A stretch of DNA of 35,123 nucleotides from Tannerella sp. (lineage in GTDB: Bacteria; Bacteroidota; Bacteroidia; Bacteroidales; Tannerellaceae): the NCBI GenBank assembly GCA_031265585.1, contig JAISCL010000067.1:1-35123 (forward strand). Direction: 5' to 3'. How positions within the stretch are numbered: the first letter of the stretch is position 1; every line of letters begins with the position of its first letter. Below are positions 16,532-24,302 of the stretch, piece by piece. A program made the position numbers and the translations under genes. Under the pieces are notes generated by a model. The model ran no database searches and was not told where the DNA came from. It saw only the letters and a program-made list of their open reading frames with translations.

Positions 16532-17581
16532 ATGAAAGAAAGAATGTTAGCTGCTATTGCAGTAAGTATGAGTTTGTGGATGATTTTTGCGTGTTCGCAG
16601 AAATATCAGGGTGAATTGTTGCCGGTGCAGGACGAAAGTACAGGCAAATGGGGCTATACCGACACCATAGGGAAAAGCGTGATTGCGCCCAAATGGGACG
16701 TGGCCGGCATTTTCTCGGAAGGTCTGGCGGCGGTAGAAACAGATGGAAAATGGGGATTCATTAACAGAAACGGAATAGAATCCATTCCTGTGAAATATGA
16801 TGCCGCTTTTGCTTTTTCCGGCGAAAATGCTTTAGTGGCGCTGGATAGACAATGGGGGAAAATTGATAAAACAGGAAAGGTATTTCTGCCTTTGGAGTTT
16901 GATTCTATCGGAACATTTTCCGAGGGCCTGGCAAAAATAAATTCAAACGGAAAATGGGGATATATGGATACTGCCGGAAAAGAAGCCATTCCTGCGAAGT
17001 ATGATAAGGTCGAACCCTTTTCCGGAGGTTTGGCATCGGTCGAGTTGGATGATAAAGCGGGCGTGATAGATATCTCCGGAAAAGTAGTAGTCCCTTTTCA
17101 GTTTAAGGGATTACAAAAACTTATTGGCGTATGGTCGATGAAAAGAATATCGTTCCATACGGATCCTAACGATGTCGAGGAGATTAGCATGGCATTGGGA
17201 GTTCCGGATGAATCTTTAAACAAAGAAGATCACTTGCTATCCTTTCAGGAAGAAGGAATATTTCATTCCGGTATTGACATGTCGGACGGCAGTATTTTTA
17301 AAAACGGAAAAGCGACCGCTTTTAAGAAGAATAATAAATGGCAATGCGACAATTTTGTCAAGGGTGAATCGGGAAAGAATAATTTTATTTTTTCCTGTGA
17401 CCTCAAATTATCCCTCGAAAGCGAAGACCTTAATTACAAATTATTCCTCGAAACTGAGAACAGTCTCCGTATTGAAGTTTTTGAGAAAATCAAAAGAGAT
17501 CCATCTTCCGTTTCCGGTTATATGACGAAAGGCGGTATCGTGCCGATGCATCATACATTGACATTTATACGACAAAACTAA
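16532..17581 (+). CDS. WG-repeat lipoprotein with lipocalin-like C-terminus
   Basis: The 349-aa protein has a lipoprotein signal (MSLWMIFAC, likely acylated Cys21), then about five WG repeats (GKWGYTDTIGK, GKWGFINRNG, RQWGKIDKTG, GKWGYMDTAGK, DKAGVIDISGK). The region from about 195 starts LIGVWSMKRISF, like lipocalin-like domains, and ends LTFIRQN. WG-repeat proteins are surface-exposed and common in Bacteroidota; no activity is established. The start ATG at 16532 follows AAAAAAAGGAT. A two-hairpin 3' element begins about 15 bp after the stop. Confidence 0.75.
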   Translation: MKERMLAAIAVSMSLWMIFACSQKYQGELLPVQDESTGKWGYTDTIGKSVIAPKWDVAGIFSEGLAAVETDGKWGFINRNGIESIPVKYDAAFAFSGENALVALDRQWGKIDKTGKVFLPLEFDSIGTFSEGLAKINSNGKWGYMDTAGKEAIPAKYDKVEPFSGGLASVELDDKAGVIDISGKVVVPFQFKGLQKLIGVWSMKRISFHTDPNDVEEISMALGVPDESLNKEDHLLSFQEEGIFHSGIDMSDGSIFKNGKATAFKKNNKWQCDNFVKGESGKNNFIFSCDLKLSLESEDLNYKLFLETENSLRIEVFEKIKRDPSSVSGYMTKGGIVPMHHTLTFIRQN

Positions 17582-17595
17582 GAAATCTCATTTTC

Positions 17596-17649
17596 GGTCG
17601 GCGTAGCGTTTTTCGTCGCGCTGGCTTAAAAGCAAGGCGCAGCCTTGCA
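17596..17649 (+). repeat. Two-hairpin 3' element, copy 1
   Basis: A CGGCGTAGCG arm with a CGCGCTGG partner is followed by the perfect hairpin GCAAGGC-GCA-GCCTTGC. It starts 15 bp after the WG-gene stop. Confidence 0.65.
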
Positions 17650-17684
17650 GCGTGGCACCGCCGACCACACAAAACTTCGGCGGG

Positions 17685-17737
17685 GCGGAACCTGAAAAGC
17701 CTTACGAGTAGGGAATAATTTAAAATGTAAAAGTATT
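17685..17737 (+). repeat. Leader related to the 30.6/32.6 kb leaders
   Basis: GGCGGAACCTGAAAAGCC, then GAGTAGGGAA and a TTAAAA-rich stretch up to the ATG resembles the leader before the genes at 30691 and 32623. Here the downstream gene has no signal peptide. Confidence 0.5.
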
Positions 17738-18079
17738 ATGGGATTATTTGATTTTTTAAACTCGAAATCCGCGATTGAAAAAGATAGAATAAGGACAGAC
17801 AAACAATTGCGTAAGCTCAGGAAGGAGATTGAGAAGAATAAGAAATTACTGGGCACTTTAGAGTGGGAGCATCATCCGGATGGCACACGCTATACAAAGC
17901 AGGACTGTGTCGCCTATGCATTTTTGTATTGTGTAAAAAAGCAATACGATCGTGGAGGGGAGAAATTTGATATGGATACCGCCAAATGGTTGCTTGATAC
18001 CTATTGCGGTGGTTCCGATACATATAACGGCCTCTTTTTGCTGAAATTCATGATGGCTTGCGCAAATGAGGGCAAATAG
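17738..18079 (+). CDS. Hypothetical cytoplasmic protein (113 aa)
   Basis: Begins MGLFDFLNSKSAIEKDRI, with a basic, possibly coiled-coil stretch (RKLRKEIEKNKKLLG, about 26-42), then a compact cysteine-containing helical region. It has no signal peptide or membrane helix. I do not recognise a family. The first twelve codons and the TATT before the ATG resemble those of the 40-aa ORF at 21285, so a shared start module is likely. It is followed 20 bp later by two-hairpin element copy 2 and then REP copy 2. Confidence 0.5.
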   Translation: MGLFDFLNSKSAIEKDRIRTDKQLRKLRKEIEKNKKLLGTLEWEHHPDGTRYTKQDCVAYAFLYCVKKQYDRGGEKFDMDTAKWLLDTYCGGSDTYNGLFLLKFMMACANEGK

Positions 18080-18099
18080 GATACAGGGAGGAGATTCCC

Positions 18100-18167
18100 C
18101 GCTCGGCGTAGCGTCTTCGTTGCGCCGGGTTAGAAGCAAGGCTCCGGCCTTGCAGAATCAGGGAACG
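18100..18167 (+). repeat. Two-hairpin 3' element, copy 2
   Basis: CGGCGTAGCG-TCTT-CGTTGCGCCG pairs over 10 bp with G-T pairs. A second hairpin, GCAAGGC-TCCG-GCCTTGC, follows. The element starts 20 bp after the stop at 18079. Confidence 0.75.
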
Positions 18168-18231
18168 GAATAATGGAGTTGAAAATTGAAAATGAAGACA
18201 AGGATGAAAGTGCAGTTGTTGGGCGGTTGCG

Positions 18232-18259
18232 GTAGAGACGCGATGCATCGCGTCTCTAC
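18232..18259. repeat. REP palindrome copy 2
   Basis: Perfect 28-bp palindrome with the same left flank (GTGCAGTTGTTGGGCGGTTG) and right flank (TTAGCCCGGCGCA) as copies 1 and 4. Confidence 0.95.
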
Positions 18260-18348
18260 AATTAGCCCGGCGCAATCCGGAGACTGCGCCGGACGGAAGA
18301 ATCCGAATAGATTTCAGTATATGGATAAAATAAAGAGATTAATTAACA

Positions 18349-18370
18349 GCTCCTTCGCAAGGAATGGAGC
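18349..18370 (+). promoter_or_regulatory. Leader hairpin copy 2 (GCAA loop, longest stem)
   Basis: GCTCCTTC-GCAA-GGA, a two-base bulge, then GGAGC, gives an 8-bp stem 17 nt before ATG 18388. It is followed by ATAAAACAGACAAAAAA. Confidence 0.6.
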
Positions 18371-18387
18371 ATAAAACAGACAAAAAA

Positions 18388-19047
18388 ATGAACAGAATGA
18401 ATTTAAGAAAAAAAGCAGTGAGATTGACCGTTGTGTCGATGATTTATGCAATGCCGGCGCTATGTGCGTACGGGCAGGATGTATCGGAAACAGCGGAAGT
18501 AACAGCCGCACCGGAACCAGTAGAAACAATAGAAACATCGGAAGCGGCGGCAACCGTCGTAAGCGCTGTTTCGGACGTTTCGGAACTTGAAACAATGCTT
18601 GCGTTTGAGGAGTTTAACTTTTATGACGCGGCCTTCACGCAAACCGGCGCGCCGGCGTATCGCAGGAAAAGCCCTTTCCTGGCATGGTTCCTGTCATGGC
18701 TCTATCCCGGTATCGGACAGTTCTATAACGGCCAGGCCGGAAAAGGCATTGCAATGACGGCGGTTGCTACGGGAGGGTTTGGACTGTGTATTGCCGCCGT
18801 TCAAAAGGAGGACGACAATCTGGGCGCCATCGGGGCGCTCGTTCTTACCGGCGTTGCCCTGTGGTCGATGATAGACGCTCCCGTTTCGGCCGGCAAAATC
18901 AATCGCAGGAATACGGCCCTGACGTGGGATGTTGGCAATGGCGCACAGCTCAACTTGCGTCCGACCCTCTCGTACGAAAATCCGCTGAAAGGGGTGCAGT
19001 CGGGCAGGGAACTGCGTAGTGGCCTGTCGCTCAGGGTGGACTTCTGA
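18388..19047 (+). CDS. Exported TM2/DUF5683-like membrane protein
   Basis: The 219-aa protein starts MNRMNLRKKAVRL (an upstream in-frame ATG at 18364 lies inside the leader hairpin zone). The signal peptide ends near AYGQ30. After an acidic Thr/Ala/Glu linker, residues about 94-170 contain RRKSPFLAWFLSWLYPGIGQ, then FYNGQ and further hydrophobic helices. This is the pattern of TM2/DUF5683-type small membrane domains. The function of those domains is unknown. The leader and signal peptide are nearly identical to those of the BspA/PEGA-like gene at 28020, although the mature proteins are unrelated. Confidence 0.65.
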   Translation: MNRMNLRKKAVRLTVVSMIYAMPALCAYGQDVSETAEVTAAPEPVETIETSEAAATVVSAVSDVSELETMLAFEEFNFYDAAFTQTGAPAYRRKSPFLAWFLSWLYPGIGQFYNGQAGKGIAMTAVATGGFGLCIAAVQKEDDNLGAIGALVLTGVALWSMIDAPVSAGKINRRNTALTWDVGNGAQLNLRPTLSYENPLKGVQSGRELRSGLSLRVDF

Positions 19048-19137
19048 CGGTCAGGATTCCCGCCGGAAGCATTGCTGACGGCCGTTTTCGGGAAAACATT
19101 ATGGTAAGAGAAGAACAGCCCCCCCCCATAAGTGGGG

Positions 19138-19168
19138 TTGTGGGCTGTTTAAGCACCCTGTATTTTTG
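19138..19168 (+). promoter_or_regulatory. Promoter of OMP copy A
   Basis: TTG at 19138-19140 and TATTTTTG at 19161-19168, 20 nt apart, give a full -33/-7 match. The spacing is conserved in copy B at 24184-24214. Confidence 0.7.
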
Positions 19169-19230
19169 TGGCGGATATCAGTGACTTTATAAAGTCAATG
19201 AGATGCCATTCAAATAATTAATGTAAAACC

Positions 19231-19242
19231 GCCCGAAAGGGC
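19231..19242 (+). promoter_or_regulatory. Leader hairpin copy 3 (GAAA tetraloop)
   Basis: GCCC-GAAA-GGGC, a GNRA-type loop closed by four G-C pairs, 15 nt before ATG 19258. Confidence 0.6.
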
Positions 19243-19257
19243 ATAAAGAGAAAAGAA

Positions 19258-19920
19258 ATGAAAATAAAGTTGTTAAAAAACAGAATTGTATTACTGGCTA
19301 TCGTAACGGTTGCCGCAGTAGGGAATGTATGGTCGCAAACAGTTTCAAGCGAAGATGCCCGCAAAACCCGGTGGGGTATCAAGGGCGGGATTAATATTGC
19401 GACGGTCGATATTGAAAGCGAGAACGAGATTGTTCCGCTGGAATCTGTCACCGGAGCAGTGGCAGGCGTAACGCTTGATCATTCAATTACACCCTACCTG
19501 TTTTTCCATTCGGGACTTGAAATCAGTATGAAAGGCTTTGGGATAAATTCCGACAGCGGTTCTACGCTCACATCTACGGCGGTCTATCTGCAACTTCCGG
19601 CAGCAATAGGTTGTAAGTTCAACATCGGCAGGGGATGGAAGATAGGGCTGCGCATGGGATTTTACCTTGCCCAGGGAATTGCAGGCAATACCTCGGCTAC
19701 CGTTTCAGGAGAATCCGACAGCGTAAGCACTTTTGGCGACAAAATCCTTAATCCTTTCGACGCGGGCATGTTGATTGGCAGTTCCTTCCAGAAGGGAAAA
19801 GTCGTTATCGGGACACAAATCGAACTGGGCCTTACCGAAACGAACGGCGACAATTTCAAGGTTACGGGAGCAAAGGCGCATAGCAGCAATGTTTCGATTG
19901 CGGCAGGGTTTGTATTTTAG
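19258..19920 (+). CDS. Outer-membrane beta-barrel protein (OMP_b-brl type), copy A
   Basis: The 220-aa protein has a signal peptide ending at VWSQ (about residue 27). The barrel domain then has TRWGIKGGINIATVDIESEN, TPYLFFHSGLEISMKGFG, YLQLPAAIGCKFNIGRGWKI and a final strand VSIAAGFVF that ends in Phe, the usual barrel terminus. It is a member of the small OmpX/PorT-like barrel families of Bacteroidota. A paralogue with high identity lies at 24303, and both keep the same promoter, leader hairpin and signal peptide. Differences concentrate in loops, as expected if loops face selection. Confidence 0.85.
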   Translation: MKIKLLKNRIVLLAIVTVAAVGNVWSQTVSSEDARKTRWGIKGGINIATVDIESENEIVPLESVTGAVAGVTLDHSITPYLFFHSGLEISMKGFGINSDSGSTLTSTAVYLQLPAAIGCKFNIGRGWKIGLRMGFYLAQGIAGNTSATVSGESDSVSTFGDKILNPFDAGMLIGSSFQKGKVVIGTQIELGLTETNGDNFKVTGAKAHSSNVSIAAGFVF

Positions 19921-19944
19921 GTTTGGAATGAAAAATAATCACTA

Positions 19945-19954
19945 TCCGCAAGGG
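19945..19954 (+). promoter_or_regulatory. Leader hairpin copy 4 (weak, GCAA loop)
   Basis: TCC-GCAA-GGG with only three pairs, followed by GACACAAAG. It lies 62 nt before ATG 20017, farther than in the other genes. Confidence 0.3.
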
Positions 19955-20016
19955 GACACAAAGCCAAAAGTAAAATGGGATAAGAAGGTATTATTAACTT
20001 TAAAAATAAAAACAGG

Positions 20017-21006
20017 ATGAACAAAAAATTATCAATTCTCGTATTAATAAGCATCGCCACGATGATGTTTACCGGATGTAACTCCAAAAATGCGGAAACA
20101 CATTCCCGGAGTGAAAATGCAGGCGCAAACGACGTTCCATCAAGTATTACTCAAAAAGCAAAAGAGAGCGGTAAAAGCTCAATAGGGAGTGAAAATGTCA
20201 GCACAAACGACGTTCAATCAAGCATTACTGAAAAAGCAAAAGAGAGCGGTAACGGCATGATAGATCTTATCAGATCGTGGGGAGAGAAGATCGCTGCATC
20301 CAATAAGAACGTGGAGGTATATTCTTTACCGCTTTTGCCACAGACCAAAACCTGTATGACAATACCCGTAGTTTTTCATCGGGATGATCCGGTTGCGAAT
20401 ATGCGCGATTTTATTGAAGTAGTCAATGAAATCAGTGAGCAAATATTTATAAAGCCTAAATTGGAAGACAAAATGATGGGTATTTTTTTGGGCTTTGCTC
20501 CTGATGGAGAGGCGGTCTGCGGACTGTCCATGTATCCGCAGGAACAGGTATTTTCACTGGAAGGAATTGATTTTACATCGGAAAAGGCCGCTGTTTACCG
20601 TCAAGCATTTAATACATTAGTGAAGAATAAAACGGGGAAAACGAACATTTGCGAATGGGATTGTTTTATTTTCAGGTCCATGAAACCATCAAAAATTGAA
20701 GATCTTTCGGATATGGGCGAACGGACTGTTACAGGCGTTGCAGGCACCACCATTATCTCGCTTTACAAGCTTGAAAGCGGGATTGCGAATCTTCTTCTGT
20801 CAAATAAAAATATGTTGGAACAAATTTTTTCCGCATCTTCAGAAAGTAACGACAGTAAAGCTATTATGAAAACAGGATTTCCTGTCAGCACTGTCTGGTT
20901 TGACGGTTCCGGCAAACGTATTATGGCAGAAATGGCAAGGCAACTTCCTGATGGCAAAATCAGGAAAGAACGGAAATGGTATAACGGTTATTCCATGCCC
21001 CAATGA
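20017..21006 (+). CDS. Lipoprotein of unknown function (329 aa)
   Basis: A lipoprotein signal with lipobox FTGC (Cys21) is followed by a linker containing a tandem duplication: SENAGANDVPSSITQKAKES, then a second copy SENVSTNDVQSSITEKAKES. The remaining 240 residues form a mixed alpha/beta domain with no motif I recognise (VVFHRDDPVANMRDFIEVVN, GIFLGFAPDGEAVCGLS). It is exported and probably tethered to the outer membrane. The two-hairpin element copy 3 starts 28 bp after the stop. It sits between an outer-membrane barrel and the TIR gene, but functional linkage is not shown. Confidence 0.65.
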   Translation: MNKKLSILVLISIATMMFTGCNSKNAETHSRSENAGANDVPSSITQKAKESGKSSIGSENVSTNDVQSSITEKAKESGNGMIDLIRSWGEKIAASNKNVEVYSLPLLPQTKTCMTIPVVFHRDDPVANMRDFIEVVNEISEQIFIKPKLEDKMMGIFLGFAPDGEAVCGLSMYPQEQVFSLEGIDFTSEKAAVYRQAFNTLVKNKTGKTNICEWDCFIFRSMKPSKIEDLSDMGERTVTGVAGTTIISLYKLESGIANLLLSNKNMLEQIFSASSESNDSKAIMKTGFPVSTVWFDGSGKRIMAEMARQLPDGKIRKERKWYNGYSMPQ

Positions 21007-21034
21007 TTTTTTATAAATAAAACGATGTGGAACC

Positions 21035-21103
21035 CCGCTCGGCATAGCGTCTTCGCTGCACCTGGTTAAAGCGAGGCTTTGGCCTTACAAAATCCGGGAA
21101 CAG
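21035..21103 (+). repeat. Two-hairpin 3' element, copy 3 (decayed)
   Basis: Same order of parts as copies 2 and 4, but several stem positions are mismatched (GCATAGCG arm; GCGAGGC against GCCTTAC). The rest of the 278-bp gap to 21285 shows nothing recognisable. Confidence 0.65.
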
Positions 21104-21284
21104 AAGCATTGAGTTAAAAGTTGAAAATGAAAGAACAGTCAGAAAACTAACCGACCGGATATGGATTGCAGATATCATTGAAGACAGGTTATGATAGATG
21201 ATAGAAAGAAAAAATAAAGAAGACTAAAGGACAATGTTTTTAGAATGATACAAATTATAAATTTAAATGAAAGGAAAAATTATT

Positions 21285-21407
21285 ATGGGATTATTGAATT
21301 TTTATTTAAACATGGCAGACTGTAATGTCCTGCAGAAAGCAAAAAAGATGAAAAACAGTGATGTAGTGAAGCATCTGATGGATAACAGGTTTGCTGGGGA
21401 GGTTTAA
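21285..21407 (+). CDS. Small ORF upstream of and coupled to the TIR gene (40 aa)
   Basis: MGLLNFYLNMADCNVLQKAK and onward, with a helical, charged C-terminal half. Its stop lies 2 nt before the TIR-gene ATG, so translation could be coupled. The TATT-ATG-GGATTATT start resembles that of the gene at 17738. It may be a small partner or a regulatory leader ORF of the TIR protein, or a truncated start module. Confidence 0.4.
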   Translation: MGLLNFYLNMADCNVLQKAKKMKNSDVVKHLMDNRFAGEV

Positions 21408-21409
21408 TT

Positions 21410-24076
21410 ATGGCGACAGATATTCTTTTTTTGGCAAATACGCCGCTTTCCGATTCGAAAATGAATTGTTACAGAGTTTTACGGAATAAGTTCGGTAAAA
21501 AAATAGATGTTTGTTCTCTTGAAATGCTGTCAACAAAAGAGTCTGTAAAGGCGGTCTTTTATCCTGTTACCCGGGAGGATCTTTTATCAAAAGAATTTTC
21601 AGATGTTGCTGAGATCATCTTAAAGCGTTTCAACAAAAGAAGTGGACTTTGGTTCAGATTCTACCTCTTTCCTGTGGATTTCCCCCAAAGCGAACTGACC
21701 AGCCTGATTGATTCACAAAGCATAGATGCGCTGTCAAGAATTGGAGACGTTGTTCATATTGTCCCGAATACCTTACAGGAACTCATCAAACAAATCGAAT
21801 ACTATTTGGCCAACCGGAACAATATTCGAAGATATTATGGATTTCGCGCGATGGAAGGTTATTTCCGGCTGATATTCGGTCTATTAGCAAAAGTGATCTA
21901 TGCTATTGCTTTTGCAATGGTCCTGTTAAAAGACTTTCAATTTGCGAAAATTTTACCTGATGCGACTTTTATTGAATTATTTAACCGATACTATGAATGG
22001 CATCCCCTGCTCACATACGGAATTGTTATTGCTCCATTGCTTTTCTTTGTAACTTTTTTACTCAGGAAAAGAGGAAGCCGGAATATTGGTATTTCCGACG
22101 AATATACTCGTTTGATCGAATCCAATAGCGACATGTTTTCATTGTTTATTTTACTTTGCGGCACATATTCCGGGATACTTCAGTATATTTTTTACAGAGA
22201 AGAACTTGGTTTGGGTATTTGGAACCTCTTGTTTATGGTTTTGATAGGCTGTTTGATAAATCTGATCGGACGCCAGTATTATATCGGAAAACGCATGTTT
22301 ATTCTAAGACACTTAAGAGCGGATAAACACACAAAAGCCGGAAAAAAACTTCCCGGAAAACTGACCGGACATTCCAGTAGTGTTATGGAAAAAATGCTGC
22401 GGTTGCCTTTGTTTTTACATATTTCAAATCGACCGCGCGTTTTCTGCAGTTATACACATTCTTCTGGATGGTCGAAAGAACAGGTGAATACCGTATTGTC
22501 TGAGTTCAATCGCTACGGAAGCGAGTGTTTCGTAGATCACAGTTCCATAGCAGTGGGTTCCTCGTGGAGGCATCAGTTGCGTCAAGCGATGTCCGACGCA
22601 GATTATGTGATTTGCTTCTGTGATGAAATAAGTTGTAAAAAGCCCTGGCCTGCGGCAGAGCTGGAAGCTGCATTGCTTCTGCGTTCCTGTATGATTGCTC
22701 CGCATATTACGGTAGTCTGTCCACGTGATATGAGTGATGAAAACGTGGATGGAATGATGCCTGTTTTTAAATATGCGTTTTTGAACGAAGGACTTCCGAC
22801 TCGTTTTGTAAAACTGATCAGGCAGAGCGGAAACGTGGTCAGGAACCTGTCAAAACATGGATATTTGCTTCAGGAGGATTATTTGGATAGAAGTCTTGCG
22901 GGTAATACTCCAATACTGTTTTGGATTCCCTTTGTGCTGTTTTCATTTCTATACGGAATAGTAGGATTTTTTACAAGTATATTGCCTTTTCTGGCTCTTA
23001 TTGCGTTTGGCGTTTTTTTTGTTACGACAAACAGTGAAAATTTATTGACTGCATTTGATCAATTAGGGGATATTTTGGTTAATTCAAACAGTTTCTATAG
23101 TTGCTTATTAATGGGGACGATTTTCTATATCCTCAGTAGTATTCTTTCGTCATTCTATTGGAGAAATATTGTTTTTAGATTGGCTAAAAAACAGAATGGA
23201 CTAAAAAGAACAATTACGTCCCTGGTACAAATTCTTTTTTGCGTGTTTTCCATTTTAACTTTTATTCCCGTCGTTACTGATTTGAATTTAACCTGGATCG
23301 TGACTGTTTTCTGCATTTGTTATATCGCGATGAGTGCTGTATCGGAAAAATATATATTCGACCATGATTTTGGCGAAGTCATAAGACGGAATCAGGTTAT
23401 TATGCCGTCCGCATCGAAAAATCCTCTGCCGGGTATGGCTGAATTTCGCATAGAACAAATGATGCATTTAAGAAAGAGAAAGGGTCTTCTAAAACCGATG
23501 TACAATTTTTTCAAACGTTATAAAGGTACGCAAATCATTGATTTATATGGGCGTGGACAGAATGATCCTGATCTGAAAGGCGCATTTGATAAGCTCGTTG
23601 AACTAAAAGACGATTTGCTTAAATGCGGTCATTCACACAACATTGCCTTGCTATTTGATGATTTGGGCGAATATGCGGGATTGCTTGGCCGGTATCAGGA
23701 ATGTCTGAATTATTACGAGCAATGTACGGAGTTTTTATACGCATCTTTAGTCAGTGGGTATAAAAATTATTCAACAATATACTCTATCTATTACAAAATG
23801 GCAAAGGTTTATTTAAAGCTGGGTAAATGTGAAGAGGCAGGTAAATACGCATGGTATGCCATGCATGGTATTTATCAAAACCGTTGCCTGATGGATGATC
23901 ATCTGAAAAAAATCCGGCGCGGCTCTAATGATAATTCACTTTTTTTGTTTTTTCGAAGTATCAGGCATGCTTTTTTAGACCGTTCTGTTACAATCGGGTT
24001 TAAGCTTTTGTTTAATGGGGACAAGGTGTTGTTTGAAGAGGTAAAAAAATTCAGGAAAGCTATCCAAGATACTTAA
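21410..24076 (+). CDS. TIR-domain membrane protein with N-terminal alpha/beta domain and TPR-like C-terminus
   Basis: The 888-aa protein, the largest in the array, has five parts. Residues 1-140 form an alpha/beta domain (ATDILFLANTPLSDS...) of unknown kind. About four membrane helices follow between 150 and 290. A TIR domain at about 342-440 reads VFCSYTH, FVDHSSIAVGSSW, ADYVICFCDE and WPAAELEAAL; E417, four residues after W413, is in the place of the NADase catalytic Glu. About five more helices lie between 500 and 645. The C-terminal region (about 725-830) has helical hairpins (DDLGEYAGLLGRYQECLNYY, MAKVYLKLGKCEEAGKYA) of TPR type. Bacterial TIR proteins often cleave NAD+ in antiphage defence. 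The membrane-embedded TIR with cytosolic TPR is not an arrangement I recognise. A 40-aa ORF precedes it by 2 nt. Confidence 0.75.
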   Translation: MATDILFLANTPLSDSKMNCYRVLRNKFGKKIDVCSLEMLSTKESVKAVFYPVTREDLLSKEFSDVAEIILKRFNKRSGLWFRFYLFPVDFPQSELTSLIDSQSIDALSRIGDVVHIVPNTLQELIKQIEYYLANRNNIRRYYGFRAMEGYFRLIFGLLAKVIYAIAFAMVLLKDFQFAKILPDATFIELFNRYYEWHPLLTYGIVIAPLLFFVTFLLRKRGSRNIGISDEYTRLIESNSDMFSLFILLCGTYSGILQYIFYREELGLGIWNLLFMVLIGCLINLIGRQYYIGKRMFILRHLRADKHTKAGKKLPGKLTGHSSSVMEKMLRLPLFLHISNRPRVFCSYTHSSGWSKEQVNTVLSEFNRYGSECFVDHSSIAVGSSWRHQLRQAMSDADYVICFCDEISCKKPWPAAELEAALLLRSCMIAPHITVVCPRDMSDENVDGMMPVFKYAFLNEGLPTRFVKLIRQSGNVVRNLSKHGYLLQEDYLDRSLAGNTPILFWIPFVLFSFLYGIVGFFTSILPFLALIAFGVFFVTTNSENLLTAFDQLGDILVNSNSFYSCLLMGTIFYILSSILSSFYWRNIVFRLAKKQNGLKRTITSLVQILFCVFSILTFIPVVTDLNLTWIVTVFCICYIAMSAVSEKYIFDHDFGEVIRRNQVIMPSASKNPLPGMAEFRIEQMMHLRKRKGLLKPMYNFFKRYKGTQIIDLYGRGQNDPDLKGAFDKLVELKDDLLKCGHSHNIALLFDDLGEYAGLLGRYQECLNYYEQCTEFLYASLVSGYKNYSTIYSIYYKMAKVYLKLGKCEEAGKYAWYAMHGIYQNRCLMDDHLKKIRRGSNDNSLFLFFRSIRHAFLDRSVTIGFKLLFNGDKVLFEEVKKFRKAIQDT

Positions 24077-24183
24077 TTACAATAAAATAGAAAGATTATG
24101 GAATTAGGTAGAGTAAGGATGCTAAAAACTTCAGGGATGAAAACGGGAATGAAAGTAATAATGTTATTCCCCCATAAGTGGGA

Positions 24184-24214
24184 TTGCGGGCTGTTTGAAC
24201 ACTCTGTATTTTTG
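24184..24214 (+). promoter_or_regulatory. Promoter of OMP copy B
   Basis: TTG at 24184-24186 and TATTTTTG at 24207-24214, with 20-nt spacing, identical to copy A. Confidence 0.7.
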
Positions 24215-24275
24215 TGGCGGATATTGGTAACTTTAGATAATTAGGAGATGCCATTCAAATAGTTAATATAAAACC

Positions 24276-24287
24276 GCCCGAAAGGGC
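24276..24287 (+). promoter_or_regulatory. Leader hairpin copy 5 (GAAA tetraloop)
   Basis: GCCC-GAAA-GGGC, 15 nt before ATG 24303, as in copy 3. Confidence 0.6.
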
Positions 24288-24302
24288 ATAAAGAGAAATG
24301 AA

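Larger units (their letters stand above)
19115..19257 (+). repeat. Duplicated promoter and leader block, copy A
   Basis: This non-coding block and the following gene recur at 24165-24965. It begins with arms AACAGCCC and GGGCTGTT enclosing a CCCCATAAGTGGGG palindrome, followed by the promoter and leader hairpin. Confidence 0.85.
24165..24302 (+). repeat. Duplicated promoter and leader block, copy B
   Basis: Closely matches 19122-19257, including CCCCATAAGTGGG, GGGCTGTTTGAAC, the -33/-7 boxes and leader hairpin. The left arm of the outer hairpin has been lost. Confidence 0.85.

Noticed and set aside
24099-24242. 47-aa ORF after the TIR gene
   Set aside because: It runs through the duplicated promoter block, which is non-coding in the other copy.
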